Positions 14,619-23,110 of a stretch of 46,383 nucleotides of DNA are shown in pieces. Made by a program: the position numbers and the translations under genes. The notes under the pieces were generated by a model. The model saw only the letters and a list, made by a program, of their open reading frames with translations. It searched no databases and was not told the DNA's origin. Source of the stretch: Planctomycetota bacterium (GTDB taxonomy: Bacteria; Planctomycetota; UBA1135; GCA-002748355); the NCBI GenBank assembly GCA_002685965.1, contig NYZE01000063.1:1-46383 (forward strand), in the 5' to 3' direction. Every line of letters begins with the position of its first letter. Within the stretch, counting starts at the first letter, position 1.

Positions 14619-15350
14619 ATGCTGACCTTCGCTTCGATCGCGACAATCGTATGCCTCTTTCCATCGTTCCCCGTCTCGCACGGACCGAACGGTCCGCGCG
14701 CAGTCGCCAAACAAAGCTTCGTGCTCGACGCCGGCGAATACCGCGTCACGGAGCTGGTTGAACTCTCGGAGAAGTTCCTCGGACGCAACTACCTGATGCG
14801 CACGGACTCGGCCACGTGTCAGCCCGACTCGCAGATGATAAAGATCACCAAGCGACTCGAACTCGACAGGAACGGCTGTGAAGAGGTCGTCAGCCAACTG
14901 CTCTATCACCAGGACTGGATCATGACACCGCTCGACGCCTCGCGCGGGATCTACGAGTGGATAAACCTGGCAGGCCCCCGCTTACAGCACGTCAAGCGGC
15001 GCAGCTTCTACATGAGTCCCGATGACGTCATCGCGCGTCCAAGCCTCTACGTCCACGTCACGACGACCGTCGCCGTGAAGCACCTCGATGCACGGGAGAT
15101 GTCGAAGGGGCTGCACCAATGGGCGTACGGCCGCCCCGACTTGCTGCAGATTCTGACGATTGGCTACAAGAACAACGGCACGATCCTCATCGCCGGCATG
15201 GCACACCAGGTGTCACGAATGCTGCTAGCGATCCGGCAGGCCGACGAGAATGGTGCCAACGCTCCGAACCGCCGCGCGAGCCCGATGCAGAACCTACAGA
15301 ACCAGATCAACCAACTGCGTGGGCAGGTCAAGCAACTCTCAGGCAGGTAG
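14619..15350 (+). CDS. Exported protein with secretin N-domain-like segments
   Basis: A 243-residue protein with a short signal-like N-terminus. Two regions resemble the ring-forming N-domains of secretins (GspD/PilQ): FVLDAGEYRVTELVELSEKFLGRNYLM, the N0-type opening, and VKHLDAREMSKGLHQW with GTILIAGMAHQVSRMLLAIRQAD, the N1/N2 type ending in the usual -D helix. No pore-forming secretin domain follows; instead there is a Gln/Asn-rich tail, QNLQNQINQLRGQVKQL, that may coil. It could be an accessory ring or a truncated relative. GGGAG 8 bases before the ATG supports this start. The next gene follows 38 bases later. Confidence 0.6.
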   Translation: MLTFASIATIVCLFPSFPVSHGPNGPRAVAKQSFVLDAGEYRVTELVELSEKFLGRNYLMRTDSATCQPDSQMIKITKRLELDRNGCEEVVSQLLYHQDWIMTPLDASRGIYEWINLAGPRLQHVKRRSFYMSPDDVIARPSLYVHVTTTVAVKHLDAREMSKGLHQWAYGRPDLLQILTIGYKNNGTILIAGMAHQVSRMLLAIRQADENGANAPNRRASPMQNLQNQINQLRGQVKQLSGR

Positions 15351-15388
15351 AGGTTGCGTTCTACGCCGGAGCGCCCTTCCATGCGGCG

Positions 15389-16540
15389 GTGACCTCCGTC
15401 GAATCACTCGATCCAGCCGCATACGGTATCCCGACAGAAGACCGCGAGCGCATCCTGTCGCCCGCGCTCGTGATCTTCCTCGATCAGGTGCGCGCCAACC
15501 TGCGCACCCTACTCGGCTACGTGGACGGCAACGCCGACCGCCTGCGTCCGCACATCAAGACGACCAAATTGCCGCGGGTCTTCGTCGAGATCGCCCGGGC
15601 GGGGATCCGGCACTACAAGTGCGCGACGACGCGCGAAGCCGAGCAACTGCTCACAGTGCTCGAAGCACAAGCGGTCGCCGGCGACCTGCTCGTCGCCTAT
15701 GGCCACCTGGAGCCGGCGTTGTCGCAACTCACCGACCTCGCGACGAGGTTCCCCCGGATGCGCGTGTCGGTGCTGTGCGAAGATGCGGACCTCGTCGACG
15801 CCATACCCGATTCACTCGGCATCTTCGTCGATGTCAATCCGGGCATGAACCGTACCGGCATCGAGATGTCACGCCGAGACGCGATCCTCGCCGTGGCGGA
15901 ACGCGCTGAGGGTCGCTTCCGCGGCATTCACCACTACGAGGGACACATCCACGCCGGATCCTTCGAGGAACGGCAGGCGCTGGCAATCCCGCTCCATGAC
16001 GCGCTGATCGAACTGGTCGAGGCTACCGAGAGCGCCGGCTGCCCGGTCGGGGAAGTCGTCACGAGCGGAACACCGAGCTTCCGCGCCGCGCTCATGCATG
16101 ACGGACTCGACCACCTCGCTCCCCGCCACCGTGTATCGCCGGGGACCGTTGTCTACTCCGATCTACGCACGCAGTCGTGCGAGGAGCTGGACTTCGTTCC
16201 CGCGGCCCTCGTGTTCTCCCGGGTGATCGCACATCCCGGGCCTGCACTGGTCACTGTCGATGCCGGGTCCAAGGCTATCGCAGCCGAAGCCGGCGCTCCG
16301 ATCGCCGAGGCGCTCGGTTTTCCCCATCTCGCCGCGCGCACACCGAGCGAAGAGCATCTGCCCTTCGATGCGCCGACGGATCCGCCACCGCTTGGCACGC
16401 CGATTCTGCTCGTGCCACGCCACGTTTGTCCGACCGTCAATCTCGCCGAGGAAGCGGTTCTGGTCGAGGGCGGCCGCGTCATTGGCATCGCACCCGTCAG
16501 CGCACGCGCGCACGACATTTGGGTCGGCGAGCGGCCCTAG
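15389..16540 (+). CDS. D-threonine aldolase / D-serine dehydratase-like PLP enzyme
   Basis: A 383-residue fold-type III (alanine-racemase-like barrel) PLP enzyme. RPHIKTTK holds the PLP-binding Lys, and VDVNPGMNRTGI and GIHHYEGHIHAG are barrel motifs of this family. The C-terminal domain ends in VPRHVCPTVNLAEEAVLVEGG, with the His and Cys that bind the metal in D-threonine aldolase and D-serine dehydratase. The likely reaction is cleavage or deamination of a D-beta-hydroxy amino acid. The track ORF begins at 15119 inside the previous gene; the GTG at 15389 is the first start that does not overlap it, though its ribosome binding site is weak. Confidence 0.85.
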   Translation: MTSVESLDPAAYGIPTEDRERILSPALVIFLDQVRANLRTLLGYVDGNADRLRPHIKTTKLPRVFVEIARAGIRHYKCATTREAEQLLTVLEAQAVAGDLLVAYGHLEPALSQLTDLATRFPRMRVSVLCEDADLVDAIPDSLGIFVDVNPGMNRTGIEMSRRDAILAVAERAEGRFRGIHHYEGHIHAGSFEERQALAIPLHDALIELVEATESAGCPVGEVVTSGTPSFRAALMHDGLDHLAPRHRVSPGTVVYSDLRTQSCEELDFVPAALVFSRVIAHPGPALVTVDAGSKAIAAEAGAPIAEALGFPHLAARTPSEEHLPFDAPTDPPPLGTPILLVPRHVCPTVNLAEEAVLVEGGRVIGIAPVSARAHDIWVGERP

Positions 16541-16549
16541 GCTTCGGAT

Positions 16550-18643
16550 CTAGCGGAACCTGAACGAGAGCGGAGCGCCAGCGTGAAGGCCAGTGCTTGG
16601 GCGCAGCAAGAGGGGCACCAAGTGAAGGCTCTTGTTGAGCAGCACGCTCGGCAACTGGGAAAGCAGGTTCAGCTTCAGGTTCGGACGCGCTTCACCGTTA
16701 CCGTCGAGCAACCCGAGGAAGCCATCGAGCGGCGGTGTGCCCACCATCGCGATAAACAGCGTTGTCCCGATGTCCGGGCTCAGCCACATGGGCGTACCGC
16801 TCGCCAGTGGAATCGCAGGACCCTGGCCGGTCAGCGAGGCGATGATGAGATACGGCGTGCCGCCGAGCCTCGGGTCGGAGCGCAAGAACAGACGCACGGG
16901 CTGGGGTGACGCGAGCGAGAGAAACGGCTCGCCAGCCGTGAGATCGACGGAGGGCAACCGGGCCGGCAGGTCGATCGTGCACGCCTGCTCGGGGGTGTGG
17001 TGAATGTCGATCGTGAACTCGCTGAACAGCGGCATCACCCGATAGAGGTCCACCGCAGCGGGCCGCTGCAGAATCTGGTTCATCAGCTCGACCTCAACCG
17101 AGAATCCCCTGGGTACGACGCAAAGGGTGCTGCCCAGGTCGATTCGAATGGCGCCATCTCCGAACGGCGCCACACCGCGGATCGTCGTGCCGCCGCTCGA
17201 CATGAGTTGCTTGCTACGGTCCGGCGCCACGAGGAACAGACGCGCTCCTACCTGCAGGTTCTTGTCGTTCGAGAATGCGGCCAGGTTCACGATCGGACGC
17301 CCGACGATCTCGACGTCGCCCGGGAACGGCGAGCTTCGAAACGTCGTGCGCCGCAGCAGCAGGACCTGAGCGGTCTTGCCGACATCGAGCCCATCGGCCG
17401 CAAAATCTCGAGGCCCATAGGGGCGGATCACGGACTGCATGAGCCTCGTCGCGGCCGCCTTCTTGGGGACGCTCGGGTGGAGAAGACCATCGCTGCTCAG
17501 CCAGAAGCGAACAGTCTGCCGATCCTTCGGCGGGAAGGTGAGATTTGCACGCGCACGCCACACGGCATTCGGGTGTTGATAGGTCGCCGCCAGCGCGGGG
17601 ATCACCGAGGTCTGCACCGGAGGCCCCTGCTCGATCGGCTCTGGGTCCAGCTTGAGGAAGCGGTCACACCAATCGACCATGAGCCCGTGCTGCGAGAGCA
17701 GCTGGTAGCCGTTGAACGGCGTTGCGTGCAACCCGGTCGAAATCACCAGGCGACGCGGCGTCGTTGCCGGCAGCATCCCGAACGCTGTGATCGTTGCGTC
17801 GGCTGACTCGAACAAGTCCAGCCAGTCGGCGATCGCGAGCGTCGGCACCTTGCTCGTCGTGAGCTCACTCGCAAAGTCTCTGCCGGGTAGCGAGGCGAGC
17901 CAGGCCAGGAGCCCCGCCGGATCATCAGCGTCGAGATAGAAGCCGAGCCGCCAGCGGAAGTTCACATCGAACACCACCGCGTTGAAGGCCGGGTCGAAGG
18001 CATACTGCGCGAGCCTGTAGAAGAACCCTGTCTGTCCGGGCACCCACATGTTGTTGATGCTCGGACCCAGGACGCGCGCCGCTACGGCGCGGATCTTCGG
18101 GAACGGCTTGCGACGGCGGTTGTTTTTCGGGAAGTTCTTCTCCGACCACGCCGCAGCCGCCCACGCGTGCAGACCGCCCTGGCTATCGCCAACCACGGCG
18201 ACGTTGTTGGCGTCGACCACCGACGAAAACGTCGAGCCCGCCCACTCGATGATCTCCGCCATGTCGATCCACTCGTCGAGAGACCACAGGTTGGATCCCT
18301 TCGAGCGGTTGAGCGCCACCGTGCTGCCCTGGCCGCGCACGTCGTGGCTAACGACACAGTAGCCCTGGTTCGCAAATACCGCGGCTTGCAGGGCGATCGT
18401 CAAGCGCGAGCCACCAAGCGGATGGACCAGCAGGATCATGGGCCAGCCGCAGATCGGCCGAGTGCTCTTCGGCCATGTCACCAGCGCCGTTGTCTTGTAG
18501 CCGTCACTGAGCGTGACGCCGCGGTCCGAGGTCTGCACCGCGAACCCGCCCGTGGGCACTGGTGGGTAGCGACACTGTGCGCTGGCGTTGCCTGTGGCAA
18601 GGCAAGCAACGACCAAGGTCAACCATGTGTGCAACGGAGCCAT
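16550..18643 (-). CDS. Secreted CocE/S15-type alpha/beta hydrolase, paralogue C
   Basis: Third gene of a tandem paralogous set. About 697 residues with a signal peptide (MAPLHTWLTLVVACLATGNA, then SAQ). The alpha/beta hydrolase domain has MILLVHPLGGSR, VVSHDVRGQGS and the nucleophile elbow VVGDSQGG (Ser about residue 154). The order then follows the CocE/NonD/X-Pro dipeptidyl-peptidase (S15) family, including a beta-sandwich (VRFWLSSDGLL). It ends in a further beta-rich domain of about 110 residues, LFLRSDPRLGGTPYLIIASLTGQG to LSFRFR, typical of exported planctomycete proteins. The track start at 18679 is a TTG; I prefer the ATG at 18643. Substrate unknown; esters or peptides are possible. 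Confidence 0.85.
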   Translation of the reverse strand: MAPLHTWLTLVVACLATGNASAQCRYPPVPTGGFAVQTSDRGVTLSDGYKTTALVTWPKSTRPICGWPMILLVHPLGGSRLTIALQAAVFANQGYCVVSHDVRGQGSTVALNRSKGSNLWSLDEWIDMAEIIEWAGSTFSSVVDANNVAVVGDSQGGLHAWAAAAWSEKNFPKNNRRRKPFPKIRAVAARVLGPSINNMWVPGQTGFFYRLAQYAFDPAFNAVVFDVNFRWRLGFYLDADDPAGLLAWLASLPGRDFASELTTSKVPTLAIADWLDLFESADATITAFGMLPATTPRRLVISTGLHATPFNGYQLLSQHGLMVDWCDRFLKLDPEPIEQGPPVQTSVIPALAATYQHPNAVWRARANLTFPPKDRQTVRFWLSSDGLLHPSVPKKAAATRLMQSVIRPYGPRDFAADGLDVGKTAQVLLLRRTTFRSSPFPGDVEIVGRPIVNLAAFSNDKNLQVGARLFLVAPDRSKQLMSSGGTTIRGVAPFGDGAIRIDLGSTLCVVPRGFSVEVELMNQILQRPAAVDLYRVMPLFSEFTIDIHHTPEQACTIDLPARLPSVDLTAGEPFLSLASPQPVRLFLRSDPRLGGTPYLIIASLTGQGPAIPLASGTPMWLSPDIGTTLFIAMVGTPPLDGFLGLLDGNGEARPNLKLNLLSQLPSVLLNKSLHLVPLLLRPSTGLHAGAPLSFRFR

Positions 18644-18688
18644 GCGAGCACGGGAGAGCACGGGAATACTACACTGCAACGCTGCCTA

Positions 18689-20803
18689 TCACCTGAAACG
18701 CACCTGCACGGGGGCCCCGGTCGCGAACAGACCGCTCTTGTAGAGCAGCGGGGCGATGTGCAAGTTGACGCCAAGGAGCACGCTTGGCAGCGGTGCCAAG
18801 GGCGCTAGGTTGAGCTTCGCCTGTGCGGCGCCGTCCTGATTCAGGATGCCGACAAAGCCCGGCAAAATCGGCCCGTTGACGAGCCCCATGAGAAGGTCCG
18901 TCATGAAGTCGGGCACCAACCAGAGGAGCTGCCCCGAGCCGATCGGCACCGGCGGACCCTGGCCCGTGATCCCGATGCAGAGGACATAGATCGAACCCGC
19001 GAAGCTCGGCGCGCTGCGCAGCGTCAGCGTGTGCTTCAGGGGCGCTGACAAGGACAGTTGCACCGCCGGCACGCTCAGATCAGGCGAAACGGAGCGCAAC
19101 GGAACTTCGAGCCACGACGGGTGGTCTGGGCGGAAGCCGACCTTGACGTCAAAATCCGTGAAGCGGGGTACATAGCGGTGGTAATCCGTCTTGCCCGGCC
19201 GCTGAACCACTTGGTTCATCAACTGCAGGCGGAGTCGATATCCCTTCGGCAGCACGCAGACTGTTGTGCCTAACTCGACGCGCACAATCATCCAGCCATT
19301 CGTGGAGGCGTTCCGGGTTTCGAACCCGCCAACGGCGAGCGGTTGCTCCGCTCCTGCCGGCGTGACCGCAGACAGCCGAGCGCCGATCTGCACACCGGGC
19401 TTCGTGGCCTGGATCTCGAGTTGAGCCACGGCCTTTCCAGCAATCTCGACCGCTTCCGTCATCGACGGAGTCGTGAACGTGACAGTCCGCCACGGAATGC
19501 TCCGCAACACGGTCGCGAAGTCATCCTTGCGATAGTCGCGGACATCGTAGCCGGTTGCGACCGTGTGCTTGATCAGAGCTGGCCCCTCGATCGTCTTCGG
19601 AGCAGTCGCTTCGAGGCGCTCTGCAGATCGAAGAAACCACTTGCGCGGCTTGGCGTCGGGCGGCGGAAACGCTGCGTAGGCACGCAGCCGCCAGGGGAAC
19701 ACAGGGTGGTGTGTGAACTGCGGATCCGGCGGCAGGGCGTATGCCAGTACCGGCGGCCCCTTCTCGACCGGCTCGCGGCCGCCTTTCTGGAAACGTCGCA
19801 ACCAATCCAGCGTGAGCTCTTGGCGCAGCGCGGTCTGCGGCGTGTGCAACGGTGTCCCGTGGTAACCAGTCATGATGTAGAGACGACGTGGCGTGGCCGC
19901 CGGCAGGGAGGCCAGCGCCTTCAGCGACAGGTCGACCCCCATGAACTGATCCAGCCAGGATGAGATGTGCAGGATCGGCACCGTGGTCGTGCGCAACCCG
20001 GAGCTCAGGTCCTTGCCATTCACGCTGTTCAAGTACTTCGAGAGCCCAGCCGCGTCGTCTCGGTCGAGAAACTCCTCGAGCTTCTTGCGGAACGCGCCGT
20101 CGAGTTGCACGTGTGGATGATCTCTCGCTGTGATCTGCGGTAACCAATAGAGGAACGAGTTGCCTTGCGGCACGAATACCCGCTCGACCTGAGGCGCGAA
20201 CAAGCGCGGCACGACGCATTTGACGGGGGGGAAGGGTCTGGTGCGGCGGCTGTTCGGCGGAGGCGCTTTTCCGAAGAACGCCGCTGCCGCCCAAGCGTGC
20301 ACGGCACCTTGACTATCACCGATCACCGAGACCCTGGTGGTATCGCTCTCCGTCGGGTACTTCGCCTCGACCCACTCGATGACTTCCGCCATGTCGATCC
20401 ACTCGTCGATCGCCCAGAACATCGACCCCTTGGCCGGATCGAGGAGGCGCGCGCTGCCCTGCGCACGCACGTCGTAGCTGACGACGAAGAAGCCATGCCG
20501 CGCGAGCCAAGCGGCCTCCGGCACGGTGTGGGCATGGGTCGCAGCGAGTCCAGGGACGAGGACGACAACGGGCCAGCCGCACTTGCCGGGTGTGGCAGTC
20601 GGCCAGTGATACGCCGCGGTCGTCCTATAGCCATCGCCGTACCTGATCTGCTCGCTCGCCTTGACCTGCACTGCGAACCCGCCACGTGGACACGGCGGGT
20701 CCACGCATTGTCCGGTCGCCGCTGTGACGACAAGAGCAAGCGAAACGAACAGCCGCACTGCACACGCGCAGCGACTGCCGCTTGCGAAGCGATCCTGTGT
20801 CAT
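18689..20803 (-). CDS. Secreted CocE/S15-type alpha/beta hydrolase, paralogue B
   Basis: Second gene of the set, 704 residues with a signal sequence in the first 30 (VRLFVSLALVVTAATG). The fold follows its neighbours: VVVLVPGLAAT, FFVVSYDVRAQGS, the elbow VIGDSQGA with Ser, a helical cap, an Asp in HISSWLDQF, a His in MTGYHGTPL, a beta-sandwich (KWFLRSAERL) and the C-terminal domain ending VQVRFR. The elbow has Ala in place of the final Gly seen in the other two. Its ATG overlaps the stop of paralogue A in an ATGA, so they are coupled; paralogue C begins within 50 bases of its stop. Confidence 0.87.
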   Translation of the reverse strand: MTQDRFASGSRCACAVRLFVSLALVVTAATGQCVDPPCPRGGFAVQVKASEQIRYGDGYRTTAAYHWPTATPGKCGWPVVVLVPGLAATHAHTVPEAAWLARHGFFVVSYDVRAQGSARLLDPAKGSMFWAIDEWIDMAEVIEWVEAKYPTESDTTRVSVIGDSQGAVHAWAAAAFFGKAPPPNSRRTRPFPPVKCVVPRLFAPQVERVFVPQGNSFLYWLPQITARDHPHVQLDGAFRKKLEEFLDRDDAAGLSKYLNSVNGKDLSSGLRTTTVPILHISSWLDQFMGVDLSLKALASLPAATPRRLYIMTGYHGTPLHTPQTALRQELTLDWLRRFQKGGREPVEKGPPVLAYALPPDPQFTHHPVFPWRLRAYAAFPPPDAKPRKWFLRSAERLEATAPKTIEGPALIKHTVATGYDVRDYRKDDFATVLRSIPWRTVTFTTPSMTEAVEIAGKAVAQLEIQATKPGVQIGARLSAVTPAGAEQPLAVGGFETRNASTNGWMIVRVELGTTVCVLPKGYRLRLQLMNQVVQRPGKTDYHRYVPRFTDFDVKVGFRPDHPSWLEVPLRSVSPDLSVPAVQLSLSAPLKHTLTLRSAPSFAGSIYVLCIGITGQGPPVPIGSGQLLWLVPDFMTDLLMGLVNGPILPGFVGILNQDGAAQAKLNLAPLAPLPSVLLGVNLHIAPLLYKSGLFATGAPVQVRFR

Positions 20804-22911
20804 CTAAAGCGCAGTCTGTACGGCGCCCCGGCCCGGAAACCCCCGAAGGAGCTGAGGAAAGTCGGCGCGACCTGCAGGTAGCCGCCCACCAAACCGAGCG
20901 GCAGCGGTTTGATGAGATCGAAGTTGAGGGTGCATGTCCCCTCACCGCGGGCATCGAGCAGGCCAGCGAAGCCGGCCAGCAGCGGTTGGTTGACTATCGT
21001 CAGGAAGACGTCGGTGCCAATATCCGGCCGGAGCCAAAGCTCCGAGCCAGTCGGGAAGACGAGCGGTGGACCCTGGCCCGAGAAGCCCAGCAACACGACG
21101 TACAACCCGCCCTTCCACTCCGGCATTGCCCGGATCTTGAACGCCTGCTGACCAGGTGCTGTCACGTCAATCGTCGTGGAGAACGTGTCGATGTCCGCCC
21201 CAGGCATCTTTCTCACGTCCAGTTGCAACCATGACTCGCTGCCGCTAGCGCGGTGCATCACTAGCTGGTACGTGTTGTAGAACGGCATGCGCCGGAAGAA
21301 ATCCTCCGCGAGCGGCCGTTGGACATCGAGGTTCCGCACCTCTAAACGCAGTTTGCTGCCGATAGGGATCACCGCACCGACGGCGCCGAGATCGACGTCC
21401 ACTCGCTGCGGCCTTGGGCCAACCAACTGTCGAACGCCCAACGCCCCGGTCGTCAGGATCTGTTCGGGCCCGATCGACGGCACGACGAATAGCCGCACGC
21501 CGATCAGGAAGTTCTTGTGGTTGGGCGCAACCCAGAACGATGCGACCGGCTTGCCGAGCAACTCGAGCGTCTGCGTCACAGGCACAGTCTCGTAGCTGTG
21601 GCTATCGAGAGGAATGCTCTTGATGACGGTGCCGTACGCCGCCGCGTCGGCCGCGAACTGACGCGGTCCGTAGCCAGCCTTGACAACGTTGTTCAGGGTG
21701 AAGGTCCCTTCGGTGGCGTCGGGCGCTTTCGCCGACAGGTTGCCGCCCTTGCGTAACCAGAACTTGCGCTGCACCGTGTCTCGCGGCGGGAAGGTCGAGT
21801 CAGCGCGGTGCCGCCACAGCGAAGTGCTGGACCTGTAGTCGGTCACGTCCGTCGGAACCAGGGCCGAAAGGAACGGTGGACCCTTTTCGATTGGCCCGGC
21901 AGCTCCCTGCTTCAGGTAGCGCTTGAGCCATGACTCCGTCGTGAACAGATGGCGCACCGAGGTGAAGATATTATTCGGCGTGCTGTGGCCTCCGGTCGCC
22001 AAGTAGACGCGCTTCGGCGTCGCCGGCCGCATCTTGGCGAAGAGGTCGAGCAGGCCGTTGACATCGTTCCACGAGTCCATCCAGCCGAGCACCGCAAGGA
22101 CTGGCACGTCCGATTGCGTGAGTTCGGTAACGAAGTCCTTGCCCGGCACGGATCGCAGGTAGGCGGTAAGCCCGATCGGGTCATCCGCATCCAGGTAGCG
22201 CGCGAGGTTGTTGCGGAAACCCGGATCGAGCAGCGCGTACGGCTGCGACGCCGCATACGCGAACGCGGGCAGGTGGTAGATGAACGACGTGCCTTCGGGC
22301 ACCCAGACGTCGACAATCTCAGGGCTGAAGAACCGCGCGACCACCGCCTTGACGACCGGAAATGGTTTGGAACGCCGTGCATTCGGCGGCAGACGTTTGC
22401 CGGAGAAGGCTGCTGCAGCCCAGGCATGCAAGCCGCCCTGACTACCTCCAAAGACGCCGATCCGGCTGGAGTCGGCTTGCTTGTATTTCGCACCCGCCCA
22501 CTCGATGACCTCGGCCAGGTCGGTCCATTCGTCGAGCGCCCACAAAAACGAACCCCTGTTCGGGTTGAGGGTTCGCGCATCCCCTTGGCCGCGAACGTCG
22601 TAGGCAACAACAAGGAAACCCTGCGAGACGAGCGCAACAGCCTCGACGCTCGGTGACTTGCGGCTGCCAGTCAAGCCGTGCACGAGGATCAGCAGCGGCC
22701 AACCACACGGCCCCGGCGTTGCGTTCGGATACAGGACGTTGGCGTACGTCTTGTAGCCGTCACTGAATGTGATGAGATGGTCCTGCTCTAACTTGTACTG
22801 GAAGCCAGCACGCGGCGGCACTGGATCGCTGCACTGGGCAGGCGCGACCGCAGCGAAACCTAAGAGCAGAAGCGGGGCGAAGACGAGAGCGCGGTGTAAG
22901 TTCATCCGCAA
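20800..22911 (-). CDS. Secreted CocE/S15-type alpha/beta hydrolase, paralogue A
   Basis: First gene of the set, 703 residues with a clear signal peptide (LVFAPLLLLGFAAVAPAQC). Alpha/beta hydrolase marks are LLILVHGLTGSR, LVVAYDVRGQGD and the elbow VFGGSQGG. AVLGWMDSW and ATGGHSTP give candidate acid and His of the triad. The FWLRKGGNLS beta-sandwich and the C-terminal domain (GLYVVLLGFSGQGPPL to RLRFR) match the paralogues. All three share the DEW-DLAE/DMAE segment before the helix leading to the elbow, absent from generic CocE esterases. It is the promoter-proximal gene; a possible promoter lies near 22962. Confidence 0.88.
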   Translation of the reverse strand: MRMNLHRALVFAPLLLLGFAAVAPAQCSDPVPPRAGFQYKLEQDHLITFSDGYKTYANVLYPNATPGPCGWPLLILVHGLTGSRKSPSVEAVALVSQGFLVVAYDVRGQGDARTLNPNRGSFLWALDEWTDLAEVIEWAGAKYKQADSSRIGVFGGSQGGLHAWAAAAFSGKRLPPNARRSKPFPVVKAVVARFFSPEIVDVWVPEGTSFIYHLPAFAYAASQPYALLDPGFRNNLARYLDADDPIGLTAYLRSVPGKDFVTELTQSDVPVLAVLGWMDSWNDVNGLLDLFAKMRPATPKRVYLATGGHSTPNNIFTSVRHLFTTESWLKRYLKQGAAGPIEKGPPFLSALVPTDVTDYRSSTSLWRHRADSTFPPRDTVQRKFWLRKGGNLSAKAPDATEGTFTLNNVVKAGYGPRQFAADAAAYGTVIKSIPLDSHSYETVPVTQTLELLGKPVASFWVAPNHKNFLIGVRLFVVPSIGPEQILTTGALGVRQLVGPRPQRVDVDLGAVGAVIPIGSKLRLEVRNLDVQRPLAEDFFRRMPFYNTYQLVMHRASGSESWLQLDVRKMPGADIDTFSTTIDVTAPGQQAFKIRAMPEWKGGLYVVLLGFSGQGPPLVFPTGSELWLRPDIGTDVFLTIVNQPLLAGFAGLLDARGEGTCTLNFDLIKPLPLGLVGGYLQVAPTFLSSFGGFRAGAPYRLRFR

Positions 22912-22961
22912 ACTGGGGAGGACGAAGGGGCGAGCGAAGGCGAGACTCTTGGCGTCTATCA

Positions 22962-22989
22962 GTTATAGCACCTGGGGACTCGACGCTAA
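22962..22989 (-). promoter_or_regulatory. Possible promoter of the hydrolase operon
   Basis: Read on the minus strand, TATAAC (5 of 6 to the -10) lies about 50 bases before the start of paralogue A, with TTAGCG (3 of 6) 16 bases upstream. The -35 is poor, so this is only suggestive. The rest of the 200-base gap to 23110 shows no gene. Confidence 0.3.
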
Positions 22990-23110
22990 GAGACACCGCA
23001 CGCGACCACACACGCTCGGGTGTATGTAGCGGCACGGGGCCACTCCAACCGACACCGATCACAACCCCAACCTGGATATGCCTAACTCCCGTGGCACGGG
23101 TAGGTTGACC

